DNA of 64,000 nt, taken from Rutidosis leptorrhynchoides (Eukaryota > Streptophyta > Magnoliopsida > Asterales > Asteraceae). Position 1 is the first letter of the stretch; every line of letters begins with the position of its first letter. A program made the translations under genes and the position numbers. The notes beneath the pieces are model-generated. The model had not been told where the DNA came from and ran no database searches. It worked only from the letters and a program-made list of their open reading frames with translations. Location: positions 79,472,001 through 79,536,000 of the forward strand of contig NC_092342.1 of NCBI RefSeq assembly GCF_046630445.1. Direction: 5' to 3'. This document shows, piece by piece, positions 11,406 to 24,803 of the stretch.

Positions 11406-11775
11406 AAAAAAAAAACAAGATTTAACTAGCAATATTATTTATTAGTATTGTGGCACACATCATCACACCATATTTTGTCACTTTTATTTATATTTTTATT
11501 AATGATCCGTCGAAAATTAATTATTATTAATATTACTAGTCGATTTCTATATTTTTTTGTTTTTACTTTAACTTTTTCATATACTAAATATTAAATATTC
11601 ATTTAATTGAAAATAGTAATTAACTACGGCTGTGCAAAGTAACGGTTGAATTGTGTAATGTGAAATGTAACTGTAAACGTGGCGATTAAATGATGGTGTA
11701 TAATGACAACAAAAAATGATAGTATTAAAAAATAACTACGATAAGTAATAAAATAAATACAAAAATTAATATTAT

Positions 11776-12030
11776 TACTCCATCCGTTCCATATTAATAG
11801 TCCACAGACAAAAAACACATAGTTTATGGAAATGTCATTAAAGTACTGTACTTTCTGTTTACTTTTCAGTTTTACCTTTACCTTTTTCTTTATCCTTTAA
11901 TCAAATCCACATACATTAAGGGCATAATAGAACTTAAACTTTTTATTATTTTCTATTTATGGAAGTGGACTATTAATTTGGGATATCCAAAAATTGAATA
12001 CTGAACTATTAATATGGTACGGATGAAGTA
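11776..12030. mobile_element. Stowaway-like (Tc1/mariner) MITE
   Basis: The ends are CTCCATCCGTTCCATATTAA on the left and, as reverse complement, CTTCATCCGTACCATATTAA on the right. A TA dinucleotide lies on both sides (11776-11777 and 12029-12030). The core is 251 bp. The CTCC-TCCGT start and TA target are the hallmark of Stowaway MITEs. It has no coding capacity and lies inside the CACTA element. Confidence 0.85.
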
Positions 12031-12913
12031 ATAAATAACGAATGTATAATAATATGATATTAAAAAAATAATAAATCTTATAAATAATGACGATATAATA
12101 ATTTAATACTTATTATTATATTATAGTATAATAAAAATAATACGGAGTACTATGTAATACTATAATATATATGTATATGTATATATAATAAAAATAATAA
12201 ATAAATACATAATTATGAATAAGTGGTGCTGGTTGTGGTGCAAAACATGCCACATTTTTATTTTCATGAAAATTTATATTTCCCTCCACCTAATTAATTG
12301 TTACTGCCAATTAGATGACCCCACCCATGTGACTAAAGCCTAACCTATTTTTCATGATAACCACACAACTTTTCACAAATATAACTCAAAAACACCTACT
12401 TTCTCTCAAGTTTTTGCAGTTTGAGTAAAACTTCGCGATTTTCTCGACTCTCTACCTCGAATCTCTTCATTAATCTTAAATAAGGTATCATTTACCTTCC
12501 TTTTCTCATAAAGTTTATATTTTTATGAAATTACAAGATAAATCCGAAAATTCTTGAATTTAATCGGCTTTTTCGTTTGCTTTATGTTAATATTGATACA
12601 AGCAATTGTTATACATGTTAGAATATGTTTAAATTTTGTGTTTTTGTTGGGGTTTTTGCTAAATCTGAAAATTATTTAAATTAAGTAAGATTTTGTTGGG
12701 GTTTTTACTTAATTTCGTTTGCTTTAAGTTAAGTAAGATTTTTGGTTACATTTAGGTTAATAATGATATAACTTGTTATACATGTTAGGATATGTTTATT
12801 CTTAGAATTGAGATACATAGTTAACTGATGTAAAGACTTTTGAAACTAAAATGTACTAATTAATGGGAACACATATGCTGTTCTAAAAAAAAATGGGAAC
12901 ACATAGTTAACTA

Positions 12914-13842
12914 GTAATTGCTAGGGGTGTTCATAATATCCGTATCCGAATCCGCAATCCGAATTATCCGAAAATCCGATCCGAAATTATCCGAAAAATC
13001 GGATATCCGGATTTTCGAATATCCGAAAATCGGATATCCGATTTTTCGGATTCGGGTTTCGGATAGAACTTTTCAAAATTTTCGGATATTCGGATATCCG
13101 AATATCCGAAAATATATATTAATAATAAATAATATTTATAAAAGTAAAAGAAATGGGTATGTGAGCTGTGAGTGGTACAGTACAAGAACTCAAAAAGTAA
13201 AAAGAAAAGCAAAAAAGCCTAGATCTAAACATATCACTAATTCATTCTCTTTTAACCCTCACTGCCGTCATCTTCAGTTTACATCATATTTTCATCTCAG
13301 TATCTCAACATCTTATCTTTAGTCTTCTATCACATCTTCATCTCTTTTAGACCTCAAAGCTATATGTTAATTTTGCACTTAGCAAAAATGAATGTGAGTT
13401 GTACGAAGTAAAAGGTAATTACTATTTGGTTGAAGATGTTTCAATATATTGAATTGTGTGTTTTGTCCACTGATAAAATCTCACTAGTTCATATTGTTCT
13501 CTTTTAATTATAATTCTACATCATCCTATGTTTAGCAATGAGCAGTGAACACAAAACTTCATTGTTGGTGACTTGGTGATGCTAAATTATTCAACTTTTT
13601 TGCTCTTTAAAGCAATACTTCTACTCACAAAGTTCATAATTAACAAACGTCTTGATTTTCTGCATCAAGTTGTTTATAAACTTTATTTATGAATGGATAT
13701 ATAGTATGAAATATGAACTTATAATATAAAGATCGGATATTCGGATATCGGATGACCAAATCCACTATCCGAAATTTCGGATATCCGAAATTCGGATATC
13801 CGAAATTTCGGATATCCGGTTTTGAACACCTCTAGTAATTGC
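12914..13842. mobile_element. hAT-type non-autonomous element with 8-bp TSD
   Basis: The terminal inverted repeats TAGGGGTGTTCA (12922) and TGAACACCTCTA (ending 13834) are flanked by the 8-bp duplication GTAATTGC (12914-12921 and 13835-13842), as expected for hAT elements. The 913-bp element has no transposase. Its subterminal regions are packed with (A)TATCCGAA motifs in both orientations (about 12943-13110 and 13735-13820). ORFs across these repeats are not real genes. Confidence 0.9.
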
Positions 13843-14433
13843 TGGTAATTGAAGAAGTAGATGATACAGTTAAGAAAGTTAGTACAGAACTAGAACTTTT
13901 CATGATAAATGTCATTGTTGTTATGTATCATGTATGTGTATATTTTGTATGATGCTAGTTTAGATATATGTTAATTCTCCCCCGTTTTATACCGTAGGTC
14001 ACCTGTCCGAAATTAATTTAATAGAAATTAATTTCGGATTGTCCCCAGTTTTGGGACTGCTTTTTGAATGTTTTGTCTCATTTAGGATATGAGTGCGTAT
14101 ATTTGATTTACTATTTAAGAAATATTCGGTAATCATTTCCCCTTTGCTCCTACAAATATGTGTTTACTGCACATATTTGGGGGGCTTAGGGTAAATGTTG
14201 CCGAATTTTTCTTAAATAGTAAATCATATAAACGCATTCATATATGAGACCTACATTCAAAAGGTGGGTTAGGAGAGCCACCCTACTACAAAAAACTTAC
14301 ATTCTTTAGTATAGAATTTATTGCGTTAATATTTTATTTGTATTTGTGCATTCAATATGATTTTTTTTATTCGTGACAACAATATATGTACATTGAAGTG
14401 ATTGTTAGTTGTAAATTTCGTAAGCGCAGTAAA

Positions 14434-17400
14434 ATGTCGATCGATAAGAGTTGGACCACTTTAACAAATCGTTTTTCAAAAGAATTTTGGTCCGGTCTAA
14501 AAGAATTCATCAAGAGTTGTAAGGAATACCTAAATAAAGATGGCAAATGTCGTTGTCCATGTGAGAATTGTGATAACTTTGTATTTCATTCGCTCGAAAT
14601 GGTTGAAACACACATACATAGTTATGGTTTTAGCCGACGTTATAAGACATGGAAGTGGCACGGTGAACAAGTCGTTAATCCACCGCCAATAGAACGTGTC
14701 ATACCTTCCACAACAGACCAATTACATGATCTTCTTACCGATGTTCGTCAGGAGAGTCACTCGATGGATACTGATGAGATCACGAATGCACCGAGTGATA
14801 CAGATGCACTGAGTGATACAGATGAGCTTGATGAATTATCTATACTTGAGCAAACCGAGCTATATCCTGGTTGTGATTCGATGTCTTCGTTTAATTTTTT
14901 GGCGAAGTTGATGCACGTGAAGGTTGCTAATAAATGGAGTAATACATCGTTTGACCAATTGCTTGCATTGCTTAAGTCCGCATTTCCGCATGCTAAAATC
15001 CCGTCATCACACTATGAAAGTAAGAAGACAATGAGAAAGATTGGGTTAGGATACGAATCTATTCATGTTTGTAAGAACGACTGTTGCCTATTCTGGAAAG
15101 AGAACGAAAATAAGGACAGATGTCCGGTATGTAATGAGAGTAGATGGAAAGATAAAAACACTAATGGAAGGAAAGTTGCTCACAAAGTCTTGCGTTACTT
15201 TCCGTTGACTCCAAGACTTAAACGCCTTTATAGCTCAAGACACACTGCAAAAGATATGACTTGGCATGCTACTGGAAAGTGTACGCAAAATGGTAAGATG
15301 CGTCACCCGGTGGATGGTACAACATGGAAAGATTTTGATACAAGGTATCCAGATTTTGCACGTGAACCTAGAAACATTAGATTAGGGCTGTCTGCAGATG
15401 GTTTCAATCCATTCGGCAACACAAATTCTTCTTACAGCATGTGGCCGGTCATATTGACAACATACAATTTGCCACCCTGGTTATGTATGAAAGAGTCAAC
15501 CTTCATGCTGACATTGTTAATACCAGGCCCTAAATCTCCCGGGAAAGACATTGATATTTTTCTAAGGCCATTAATTGATGAATTGAAGGTTCTATGGTCT
15601 GACGGAGTCACAACCAAAGACCATGCCACAAACAGTTACTTCAATATGCGTGCCATTCTTTTATTTACAATAAATGATTTCCCTGCTCGTAGTAGTTTGT
15701 CCGGTTGGAGTGGTCAAGGATACATGGCATGCCCTACATGTAATGTCGACACTCCATCTAAACGTGCTTTGACTAAAATCATTTATATTGGTCATAGAAT
15801 GTACCTATCCATTAAAAATAAATTGAGGTTTTCCAAGTCGTTCGATGGAAAAAACGAGACTAGGCGTCCTCCTCGAAGAAGAACAAATGATGAGATCTTA
15901 AAACAACTTGAAAATGCACCTGATCCTGATCCGGGGAAATATGGGGGTAAGAAGAGAAAACGCGATTCAACGGTTGAGGGTAACTGGAGTAAAAAATCGA
16001 TTTTCTACGAGCTTGAGTATTGGTCTTCTGTTGAATTAAAACATAATCTAGATGTTATGCATATCGAAAAAAATGTGTGTGAGAGTTTGTTGAATACTTT
16101 GCTAATGAACAAGGAAAAATCCAAAGACACGTTGACAGCAAGGAAGGTGTTAGAAGAGTGGGGTATTCGCAAAGAATTGTGGCTAAAACCACTGGGTAAT
16201 GGTAAGTCGGTAAAACCTCATCCTAAGTACTCTTTCTCATCTGCCGACCGGAATGAATTTTGTAAATTCATTAGACAAGTTAAATTACCTGATGGGTTTG
16301 GCTCAAACTTTAAAAGGAATTTTTGGGTTAAAAAAGGAGGATCTGAAAACCCAGTCCTTCTTAGAAATCAACCACCCGAGGGTTGTCAAATGATCGCCAC
16401 TGATTGGCCAAAGTTCGTGGAAATGATGATGGATGAACGTTATCAGAATTTATCAAAAATTAACAAAACATGCCGCGAAAATCAGGCTCCAACTCGACAG
16501 GGCAGAAAGTCATTTGCCCAAAACCGCTATGATAATGTAAGTGTCTATATCTCTAAATGGGTAAATGTATATTTATTTTTTTAAATATCATATAGGTACA
16601 TATACATAATGTTATGTATATATATGTAGATAATATATACAGATTGTTATATATATATATATAAAACTGTACAGGATAAGTTACTGTTGCTGTATACAGG
16701 ATCAGTTGTTGTTATATATATATGAATATGAATAATTTGATCGACTCGTTTATAGAAAAATTGTGTTCGATAAGTATGTGTATGTGTGTATATATATTCC
16801 TGTATGGTAAGTATAACTTCATTTCACTTATATACAGCGGGACAAGACAACCGGGGAGTTAGAGAGCCCCATTGATCAATATAAACGGCTTAACTCCTAT
16901 GAAATTACTAAAGAATTTCGTGAGCAGCTGCATGCCGATAATCATGTAAGTAATTGTGCTACTTAAACTATACATAAAAGTTTAGTATGTATATGTACAT
17001 ATATATACATAACATTATGTATATCAGTATATGTATGTACATATATATACATAACAGTAAGCATATATATATGCACATATATATGCATAACAGTATGTAT
17101 GTATATGTAAATATATATACATAACATTTTATGTATACATATGTAAACTAGAAATAGGTGCCACGCGCTCCACTGCTATTTTAGCGATGTCGTTAAACAG
17201 TTGGTTATTTGTCTTCTGATGCAAACCTTGTTTTGATAGTAGCTAGGTTTACTTACATTTATGTTTTTGCAAAATATGCAACTGTAGCTGGATTATGATT
17301 GCTAGTACAAAGTATTTTGTTATACATTTTGGGTACACATTACGGCTAGAGAAAATAATATTGATAATAGACCTGCATTTACTTAAACATTAATGAATAT

Positions 17401-18057
17401 CATTAGTAAAATCTTATAAATAGTATTTTGGTTCAGATAAAACTATGAAATTTGGTTTCTTTTTGTCTAACAAAAATCGAAAATAATTATTTGTAACAAC
17501 TACATCAAGTAGAATGAAACGGCCTATATATGTCCATTACCTTTACACAATCAGACCCAAATTCTCTAAATAGCCCACTTATTCACTTTATTCTATGTGT
17601 TGCTTCCTTCTTTCGTGAATTGATATAAACAATAAACATCGGCTAATTTTTTGTAACCATGCAGGCCCGTATGGTAGAGTTGAGGAACAATCAGCGGAAC
17701 GTGGAAAACCCCCTTACTGAAACTGAAATTTTAGAAGTGGTATTGCGTCCACGACATGGTTGGCTGCGTGGCATTGGCCCAAAAATTTCCACTCCGAATA
17801 CGTCCATGGCATCCTCCTCTACTCAGACTAGCCAATCGAATGGACCGATGTACACTCAATTGCAAGTTGATAAAATGTTAGCTCGTTCAGAAGCTAAAAT
17901 GCAAAAGAGGATATTTAAATCAACTGCACCACTATACAAACTATTGGGAAAAAAACCAATTGTGATAGAAGATAGTGAGGAGGAAGATGACGACGAGGAG
18001 GAAGATATTGGCAACGAGGAGGAAGATATTGGCTACGAGGAGGAAGATGAAAACTGA
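14434..18057 (+). CDS. CACTA transposase (TNP2 / Transposase_21) with Transposase_24-like tail
   Basis: I infer three exons: 14434-16536, 16838-16945 and 17665-18057, with GT-AG borders (GTAAGT donors; ATACAG and ATGCAG acceptors) and a kept frame. The start ATG is placed at MSIDKSW because TNP2 proteins normally begin with such a motif; an in-frame ATG lies 48 nt upstream. Residues about 1-80 are the transposase-associated Cys-rich domain (CPCENC, HxxxxGF, WxxHGE). Residues about 160-470 are Transposase_21, with LGLGYESIHVCKNDC, CPVCNESRWK, RNIRLGLSADGFNPFG, SYSMWPVILTTYNLPPWLCM and NDFPA-LSGWSGQG. HNLDVMHIEKNVC follows. After KLPDGFGSNF the usual DUF4218 segment is missing. The protein goes instead into a Transposase_24-like segment (WPKFVEMMMDE, GRKSFAQNR) and ends in an acidic tail of Glu/Asp repeats. 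No stop codon interrupts the spliced frame, so the gene may be intact. It should catalyse excision and insertion by binding the element ends. Confidence 0.82.
16985..17145. repeat. Tandem repeats in intron 2 of the CACTA transposase
   Basis: About four degenerate units carry the core GTACATATATATACATAAC, roughly 35-45 bp apart (near 16996, 17038, 17073 and 17109). Each core is close to palindromic. It is AT-rich and non-coding. Confidence 0.6.
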
Positions 18058-18329
18058 AAATTGGAAATGTTTGTGGCGATTGTCATCTTTTGAACAATTA
18101 GTGTTAACTCTTTAAGTCATCTTTTGAACAATTAGTGTTAATTCTTTAAACTTAATTTGTATGTTAGCGTTTGACATCTATTTAACGCTTTAAACTTTTT
18201 GTTGATGTTATATTATGTTGATATTGCGATTATTTAAAATGTTAAACAGGTTTTGATTTTGAGGGATGTAAGCCCGGAATTCTGGGCTGGCAGTCGCAAA
18301 TACAGCAAATTGCTGCCAATTTTTTTTAA

Positions 18330-18735
18330 CTCTTTAGCGGCGCTATGTGCGCCACAAACTAGCGCCACAAAAGGGTCAGCTTAATTATTATTTATATAAA
18401 TATTTAAATAAAATAAAAATCAAAAGTGGCGCTTTTTTGCGCCACTAAAAGTTCGTCACATAATAATTTCTTTATAATTAATAATTATTTATATAAATTC
18501 AATTGTGGCGCTTGTTACGTCACAAATTTGCGCCGCTAAATACTAATTTAATTTCTTTTATCTTTTAATAAAAAAGTTGTGGGTCCCACTAAAAGCGCCA
18601 CTAAAAAGCGCCACAAAATATCTAAAGCGGCGAGGTTTAAGTAGCGTTCGCAAAAGCGCCACAAAAGCGCCACAATAGATCTACAGCAGCGCTTTCATAC
18701 CCAAAAGTGGCGCTATTTGAGCGCCGCTAAAGGTG
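18330..18735. repeat. Right subterminal repeats of the CACTA element
   Basis: Many copies of AGCGCCACAAA and GCGCCACTAAA in both orientations end at the terminal repeat. They mirror the left subterminal region and are the probable transposase-binding array. Confidence 0.7.
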
Positions 18736-18753
18736 ATATTTCCTGTAGTGATT

Positions 18754-19150
18754 CATGGCTTGCTTTCTTAATTGGTTACATTCTCGGATTACTTTTTAAA
18801 ACATTTTTTTTGGTCGTGTCTAAGAAAGTTCATAAACGTATGTTAGGTTTTGGTTTGGCATTATTTCACTTTTGAAAAACATTATTAACGAATGAGATTA
18901 ACTTCGCAAGTTGCTACAGAAAGTACTTGCGATATGTTTATAATGATATAATATAAGGTAATAAAAAACATGATCTTTAACATTACTATACAATTTTTAT
19001 GTATTATGGAGTATCTCATGGACCATACTTATAAATCAAACTCGAAATTTTCATCTATTTATTTTTTTAAATTGTCACATTCACTGTTAATTAATTTTTT
19101 TCATTAATATCATACATTTTATTATATTTATATTCATTTTAATATTAAAA
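18754..19150. other. Intergenic stretch, nothing recognised
   Basis: AT-rich sequence directly right of the CACTA target duplication. I see no gene or element end. Confidence 0.4.
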
Positions 19151-19658
19151 TATATAATTAAATACATATTTAATTTGACATATAACATTTAGTAAAAAAT
19201 TAAAGTATTATATTGAAAATAAATTAATTTATATACTCCTTAATATATCTAAAACTTTTATACTCATAATGTGATTCAAAATTGTATTTAATAAAAGGTA
19301 AAATAGTCAAAAGAAGAAAAAAAAAAAAAAAAAAATAGCGGTTGATGATGTCATAATGAAGTCATCATGACATCAACGAATTTACTATTCATCGTATGTT
19401 GACTAAAGATATATATAATTAAATAATTATTAGATTTGACATATAACGTTTAGTAAAAAATTTACGTATTATATTGAAGATATAAATTAATTTACATACA
19501 GTTATATCTGAAACCTTTGTACTCATAATGTGAACTATTCAAAATTATATTCAATGAAAAGAAGAGAAAAAAATCTAAAAAAATAAATAAATAATAATTA
19601 ATTGTGGTTGATGATGCCATGATGTCATCATGACATCACCAACTTTACTATTCGTCTA
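19151..19658. repeat. Two-copy tandem duplication of about 250 bp
   Basis: Units 19151-19396 and 19410-19658 share in order: ATATAATTAAAT, TTTGACATATAAC, TTTAGTAAAAAATT, ACTCATAATGTGA, an oligo-A stretch, GGTTGATGATG and TCATCATGACATCA followed by TTTACTATTC. The units are clearly diverged. Each ends close to a small palindrome such as GATGTCATCATGACATC (19621-19637). Confidence 0.7.
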
Positions 19659-20385
19659 ATATTTTAGAGAAAATTATTTGAAAATGTATTGAACTTTCAC
19701 TAAATTTTTATAGTATATATCTAAGTTTCCAATCTCTTATTGTATGCATTCAAATATCTAAATTGTTCTATTGTATGTATTTAATCTGTTATAATATGTA
19801 ACATTCTAGGCCACCTTAATTTCATTTCTAGACTTTTACATTATTGGTCTTTCATGTTTATAAACCCTAATTTCATTGGTCCTTTGTTAGACAAAACATT
19901 TTCATCTTCATCCATTCATTATTATCATCATCGATTCATCATCTCCATCCATTCATCATCTTCATCTTTATCATTAACTTCTCAAAATCATAAAATAGAA
20001 AATAAAAACAAGTGAAAAAATTCATACTGTAATTAAAATCATTACCCAGATTCAAATACCCAAAACTTTTAACTTACGTTACTTCAAATACTTAATTTCT
20101 TTCAAAATTAAACTAGTTAAACATAAATGAAAATGTAAATCTGGACTAAACCATATGAAGCATGCGAAGCAACAATAACAATTTCAAACACAAATAAAAC
20201 TTGAAAAATGCCCAAATATTTCTAAATCCTCAATTCATAAAAAAATAATCTTAAAATACAAATTATTTAGTATATATACACAAATTCAACAAAGATTACA
20301 TCCTTATAGGGCAATACATAACTAACCGTAATGAACACCCTCATTTTATGCATCCGGTCACCGCCGGTAGAACCTAATTAAATTG
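19659..20385. other. Intergenic stretch with CAT-rich low complexity
   Basis: AT-rich sequence with a CATC/ATTC-rich run at about 19905-19975. I see no supported gene. Confidence 0.4.
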
Positions 20386-20469
20386 GTGCTGCGGATTGTT
20401 GAAGACAAATTAGGGCTTGATTCAGATTTCCGGCCAACGTGAAGAAAAAACCGGGAAGGAACCCAATAG
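20386..20469 (-). other. Possible orphan exon or gene tail next to an LTR
   Basis: The minus strand here is much less AT-rich than its surroundings. It reads as a short open segment (for example LPGFFFTLAGNLNQALICLQ) ending in TAA near 20376. It abuts the LTR that begins at 20470, so a gene could have been cut there. I cannot name the protein, and chance is possible. Confidence 0.2.
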
Positions 20470-20630
20470 TGTGACAACCCAAAAATTTCTGTTCAAACTT
20501 AAACTTGATCTTTATATATTTCCGACACGATAAGCAAAGTCTATAATATTGATTCTCAAAATTTTTGAACTAATGTTATATATTCAATTAACCTTTGACT
20601 ATTGACCGACGATTCACGAGCATCTATTTG

Positions 20631-20634
<4 letters not shown>

Positions 20635-20668
<34 letters not shown>
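20635..20668. repeat. (TA)n microsatellite
   Basis: An uninterrupted TA run of about 34 bp inside LTR E. Confidence 0.95.
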
Positions 20669-20672
<4 letters not shown>

Positions 20673-21341
20673 AAATTGGAATATTAATTATTAAAATTAA
20701 TTATAAATAACTTGCAATGTGTATTTAAAAACTGATTTGTGTATATTAAATAAAGATATATAAATATATATAATTTCAAGTTATTTAGTAAACGATAGTA
20801 ACATTCGATTATTATTCGATTGATATTTAGATAAGTTAACTAAAACGTTTAAGATGAACATGTAAAACACTAATTTGCTACGGTATTTTCGAATTGCTAC
20901 AGTACCCGAAAAGCTACAGTGTTTTCGAAAACCACTATTTGCTACAGTAAAAATCATTTTGCTACAGTAAAACACTATTTAAAAATGAAAATGTATGTAT
21001 ATTTTACAAATGTTATAAAATATAATATTAACTTATATATAAAACGTTTTGATTTAAAATAATATTATTATATATTAAAACGTTAATTTATTGACACAAA
21101 TGACCAAACACACTCGAACGTACAAGATACACTTCGGGTAACATAGTTATTGGTAATGTAAGTCTATATTTTGACAAAGGTACACGTCGCGAAAAGTAAA
21201 GTACAAGTTATTAAAACATACGAAGTAACGTTTGAAAAACCGGAACCGGAACATTAGTCGAGCGACAACGTACAAGTTATTGGAACTAAAATTACAAGTC
21301 ACCTATACACGAGAATATAATATAATATATATATAATTAAT

Positions 21342-22156
<815 letters not shown>

Positions 22157-22205
22157 AAATATGTCGAAAAACAAGAAAACAAAACATTGTGAGCTGGAGA
22201 CAGGT

Positions 22206-22254
22206 GGCCATGCGATCGCATGGCCATAAGCCTATCAAATCATGCGATCGCATG
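22206..22254. other. Two GC-rich palindromes built on CATGCGATCGCATG
   Basis: A perfect 20-bp palindrome centred on CATGCGATCGCATG lies at 22206-22225, and the 14-bp core is repeated at 22241-22254. They stand out in a very AT-rich LTR. Confidence 0.85.
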
Positions 22255-22344
22255 TGGTTGATTTTCAGGACAAGTCTTTAAAAGCTCGATCGAACTGGTG
22301 CTCATCCATTTCTCTATCTCACATATTACTATGTATTATATTTA

Positions 22345-22459
<115 letters not shown>

Positions 22460-23138
22460 CTTATTATTAGTAGTAGTATTATTATTATTAGTATTATACA
22501 TAAAATATTACGACGAGGTTATGACCAAACGATTTCAAAACAAGCTTTTCGAGCGGGATAGAGCTAAGAAAATTATGGGTTATAGCTATGGAGGTTATGG
22601 GTATTACTTGGGGGTTATGATCATGAGTCAAAGGTCAACCAAGTGTTTATCATCTCCGTTGCGTCTACGTACTTTCCTGAAATATTGAATCACAATATTG
22701 ATATGTGAGCATTCATATCTTATCTTTTATATATTAATAGTGTATCCATGTCTAGTGCTCGAGTATATCTGTTTATGCATGATTGTATGCTTTAATTTTG
22801 TCGTTAGATAGTTTATGATGAATCACGAATTTGATACATATGTTATTAATATAAGGTATATGATATGCATGTCGATGGAAAGCTATCGAAAAATTAATAA
22901 CTTTTCATTTAGAAATCGTGTGTTTACGAGGAACGGATTAAAAGTTATGATCAACTGAATTATGATTAATATTAATTGAAATTGTGTTTGAAACTGTAAA
23001 TTGATATTTAAACAACTTGTTTATGAGATTGGTAAATTGAATTTCCAAATATTATTAGTCGAGTAAATGAATTTTTATATAAGGCACGTCTCGTTGAACA
23101 ATTGTCAAAGTTGACTGTCTTATCATGTTTTAAAGCTT

Positions 23139-23146
23139 TATAAATA
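23139..23146 (+). promoter_or_regulatory. Candidate TATA box in LTR E
   Basis: AGCTTTATAAATACTA is a good plant TATA-box match in the plus-oriented LTR. The transcription start would fall close to or beyond the break caused by element C. Confidence 0.35.
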
Positions 23147-23166
23147 CTATAATCTGATTTTACAAG

Positions 23167-24463
23167 TGTGACGCCCCGTACAAAATTAACGTCTACGGAT
23201 CATCAACAACAGGATCATTACAAGGTCAAACACTATATGCTGTTTTAAAATAAGTTTGCATTCGTAAGAAAAGGTGACGTCATAACCAACGTCAAATGTT
23301 TAACATTCGATAGCGTGCTTCTACGAATAGAAGGAAATAATAATAGTGTGTGGCCTAATGGTCATTACAAATTCATTGTTTCAAACGTAACATAGTTTGA
23401 ATGCAAAATAAATGTTTCATGCGGAGACATCTCTAACAGAAACAGCGGGTGTCTACACAGCAATACTACAACAGCGGAAGCAATCAAACCTCTAAGCACC
23501 TGAGAAAACATGCTTAAAAACGTCAACACGAATGTTGGTGAGCTATAGTTTAAGTATAATAGTAATGTAAGGTAGGCCACGAGATTTCAGTGTTTCAAAA
23601 CAGTATGAAAAGTATATGTTCAACTGTGGGCACTTGATAACTAACTTAACGTAATATCACCCCCTAAAGTACACTTAGCGAGTGCGTAAGTTTACGAAGT
23701 ATTAAACACCCGTTAAATGTTAGTGCTACTAGCTCGAGTGGGGATGTCAAACCCTATGGATCCATATCTAAGATTCGCATTCACCGGTTCAAAGACCAAT
23801 GACTAAACGTTACCGAGCTAAGGAGAAAGTTTATGCCGTTGTATAAACCACACATATATAAAGTTTAAGTACTCGTGCCTAGTATGTAAAACGTAAAACG
23901 CGCATGTATTCTCAGTTCCCAAAATAGTTAAAGTAAAAAGGGATGCTATAACTCACAGCGAAAAGTAGTAAAGTCGGTACGAGATAAGTAAGCAAGTAGT
24001 TGGTCCGAAAGGTCCTCAACCTAAGTAAAAAGTTACTAAGTCAGTAAATCGTTCCCAAAGGTTTAAAAGTATGTAAATTTAGTCTTAAGTATCATCATCA
24101 TTCATCATTAATCAAAAAGTGTAAAGTAAGTTTCAATCAAGAATAGAGTTCGAAACAAAGGCTGACTTCGTTTAGTCGCCACGACCTCTATACAAACTGA
24201 AATGAGGTGAGACCAGTGGCCATGGCTCCGTATATGAGTCCCCTAGTTTCTGACTAATTTCTAGAACCAAACTCGTCTTTTTTTAACCGTGGTGATGTTT
24301 TAAGTGCGAGTAGGTCAGAAATTTCAGCACAACGTTACAAGGGTGTAGTGACTTTCGGAAGGCTATAAATCCTAAACCGTAACTCGGATTAAGACGAGGC
24401 CTAAACAAAAAATCATCTACTCGAACCAAACTAACTGGAAATCAACTTTCCAGTAGCCCAGGT
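23167..24463 (-). repeat. LTR of element C, distal part
   Basis: Read on the minus strand this is the 3' portion of the LTR whose 5' portion is at 47507-49043. The two are separated by the family A array and share its target duplication CAGGT. The outer end is TGTGACGCCCCG on the plus strand (CA on the element strand). It contains the conserved LTR block of the Tekay families: on the minus strand CTCACCAACATTCGTGTTGA, then TTAAGCATGTTTTCTCAGGTG, near 23499-23546. Confidence 0.75.
24459..24463. other. Left target-site duplication of the family A array
   Basis: CAGGT directly precedes the first LTR (TGTAGTGACCC at 24464) and is repeated at 47507-47511 after the third LTR. Confidence 0.9.
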
Positions 24464-24670
24464 TGTAGTGACCCGAACTTTTCCATGTTTATATATATAT
24501 ATTAAATGAAATTGTTATTTACATGATTAAGTGTTTCCAACATGTTAAGCTATCAAACTTGTTAAGACTTGATTAATTGAAATAGGTTTCATATAGACAA
24601 TTGACCACCCAAGTTGACCGGTGATTCACGAACGTTAAAACTTGTAAAAACTATATGATGACATATATAA

Positions 24671-24803
<133 letters not shown>

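Larger units (their letters stand above)
11022..18750 (+). mobile_element. Complete CACTA (En/Spm) DNA transposon
   Basis: The left end is CACTACTAGAAAAAT and the right end is ATATTTCCTGTAGTG, which pair as imperfect terminal inverted repeats (about 12 of 15). Both are flanked by ATT (11019-11021 and 18751-18753), the 3-bp target duplication expected for CACTA. Both subterminal regions are dense in GCGCCACTAAA-type motifs. Inside lie a transposase gene with introns (14434-18057), a Stowaway MITE and a hAT-like MITE. The length is 7729 bp including those insertions. Confidence 0.93.

Noticed and set aside
12918..13322. 134-codon ORF at the left of the hAT-like MITE
   Set aside because: Its repeats are translated TATCCGAA motifs; there is no transposase domain.
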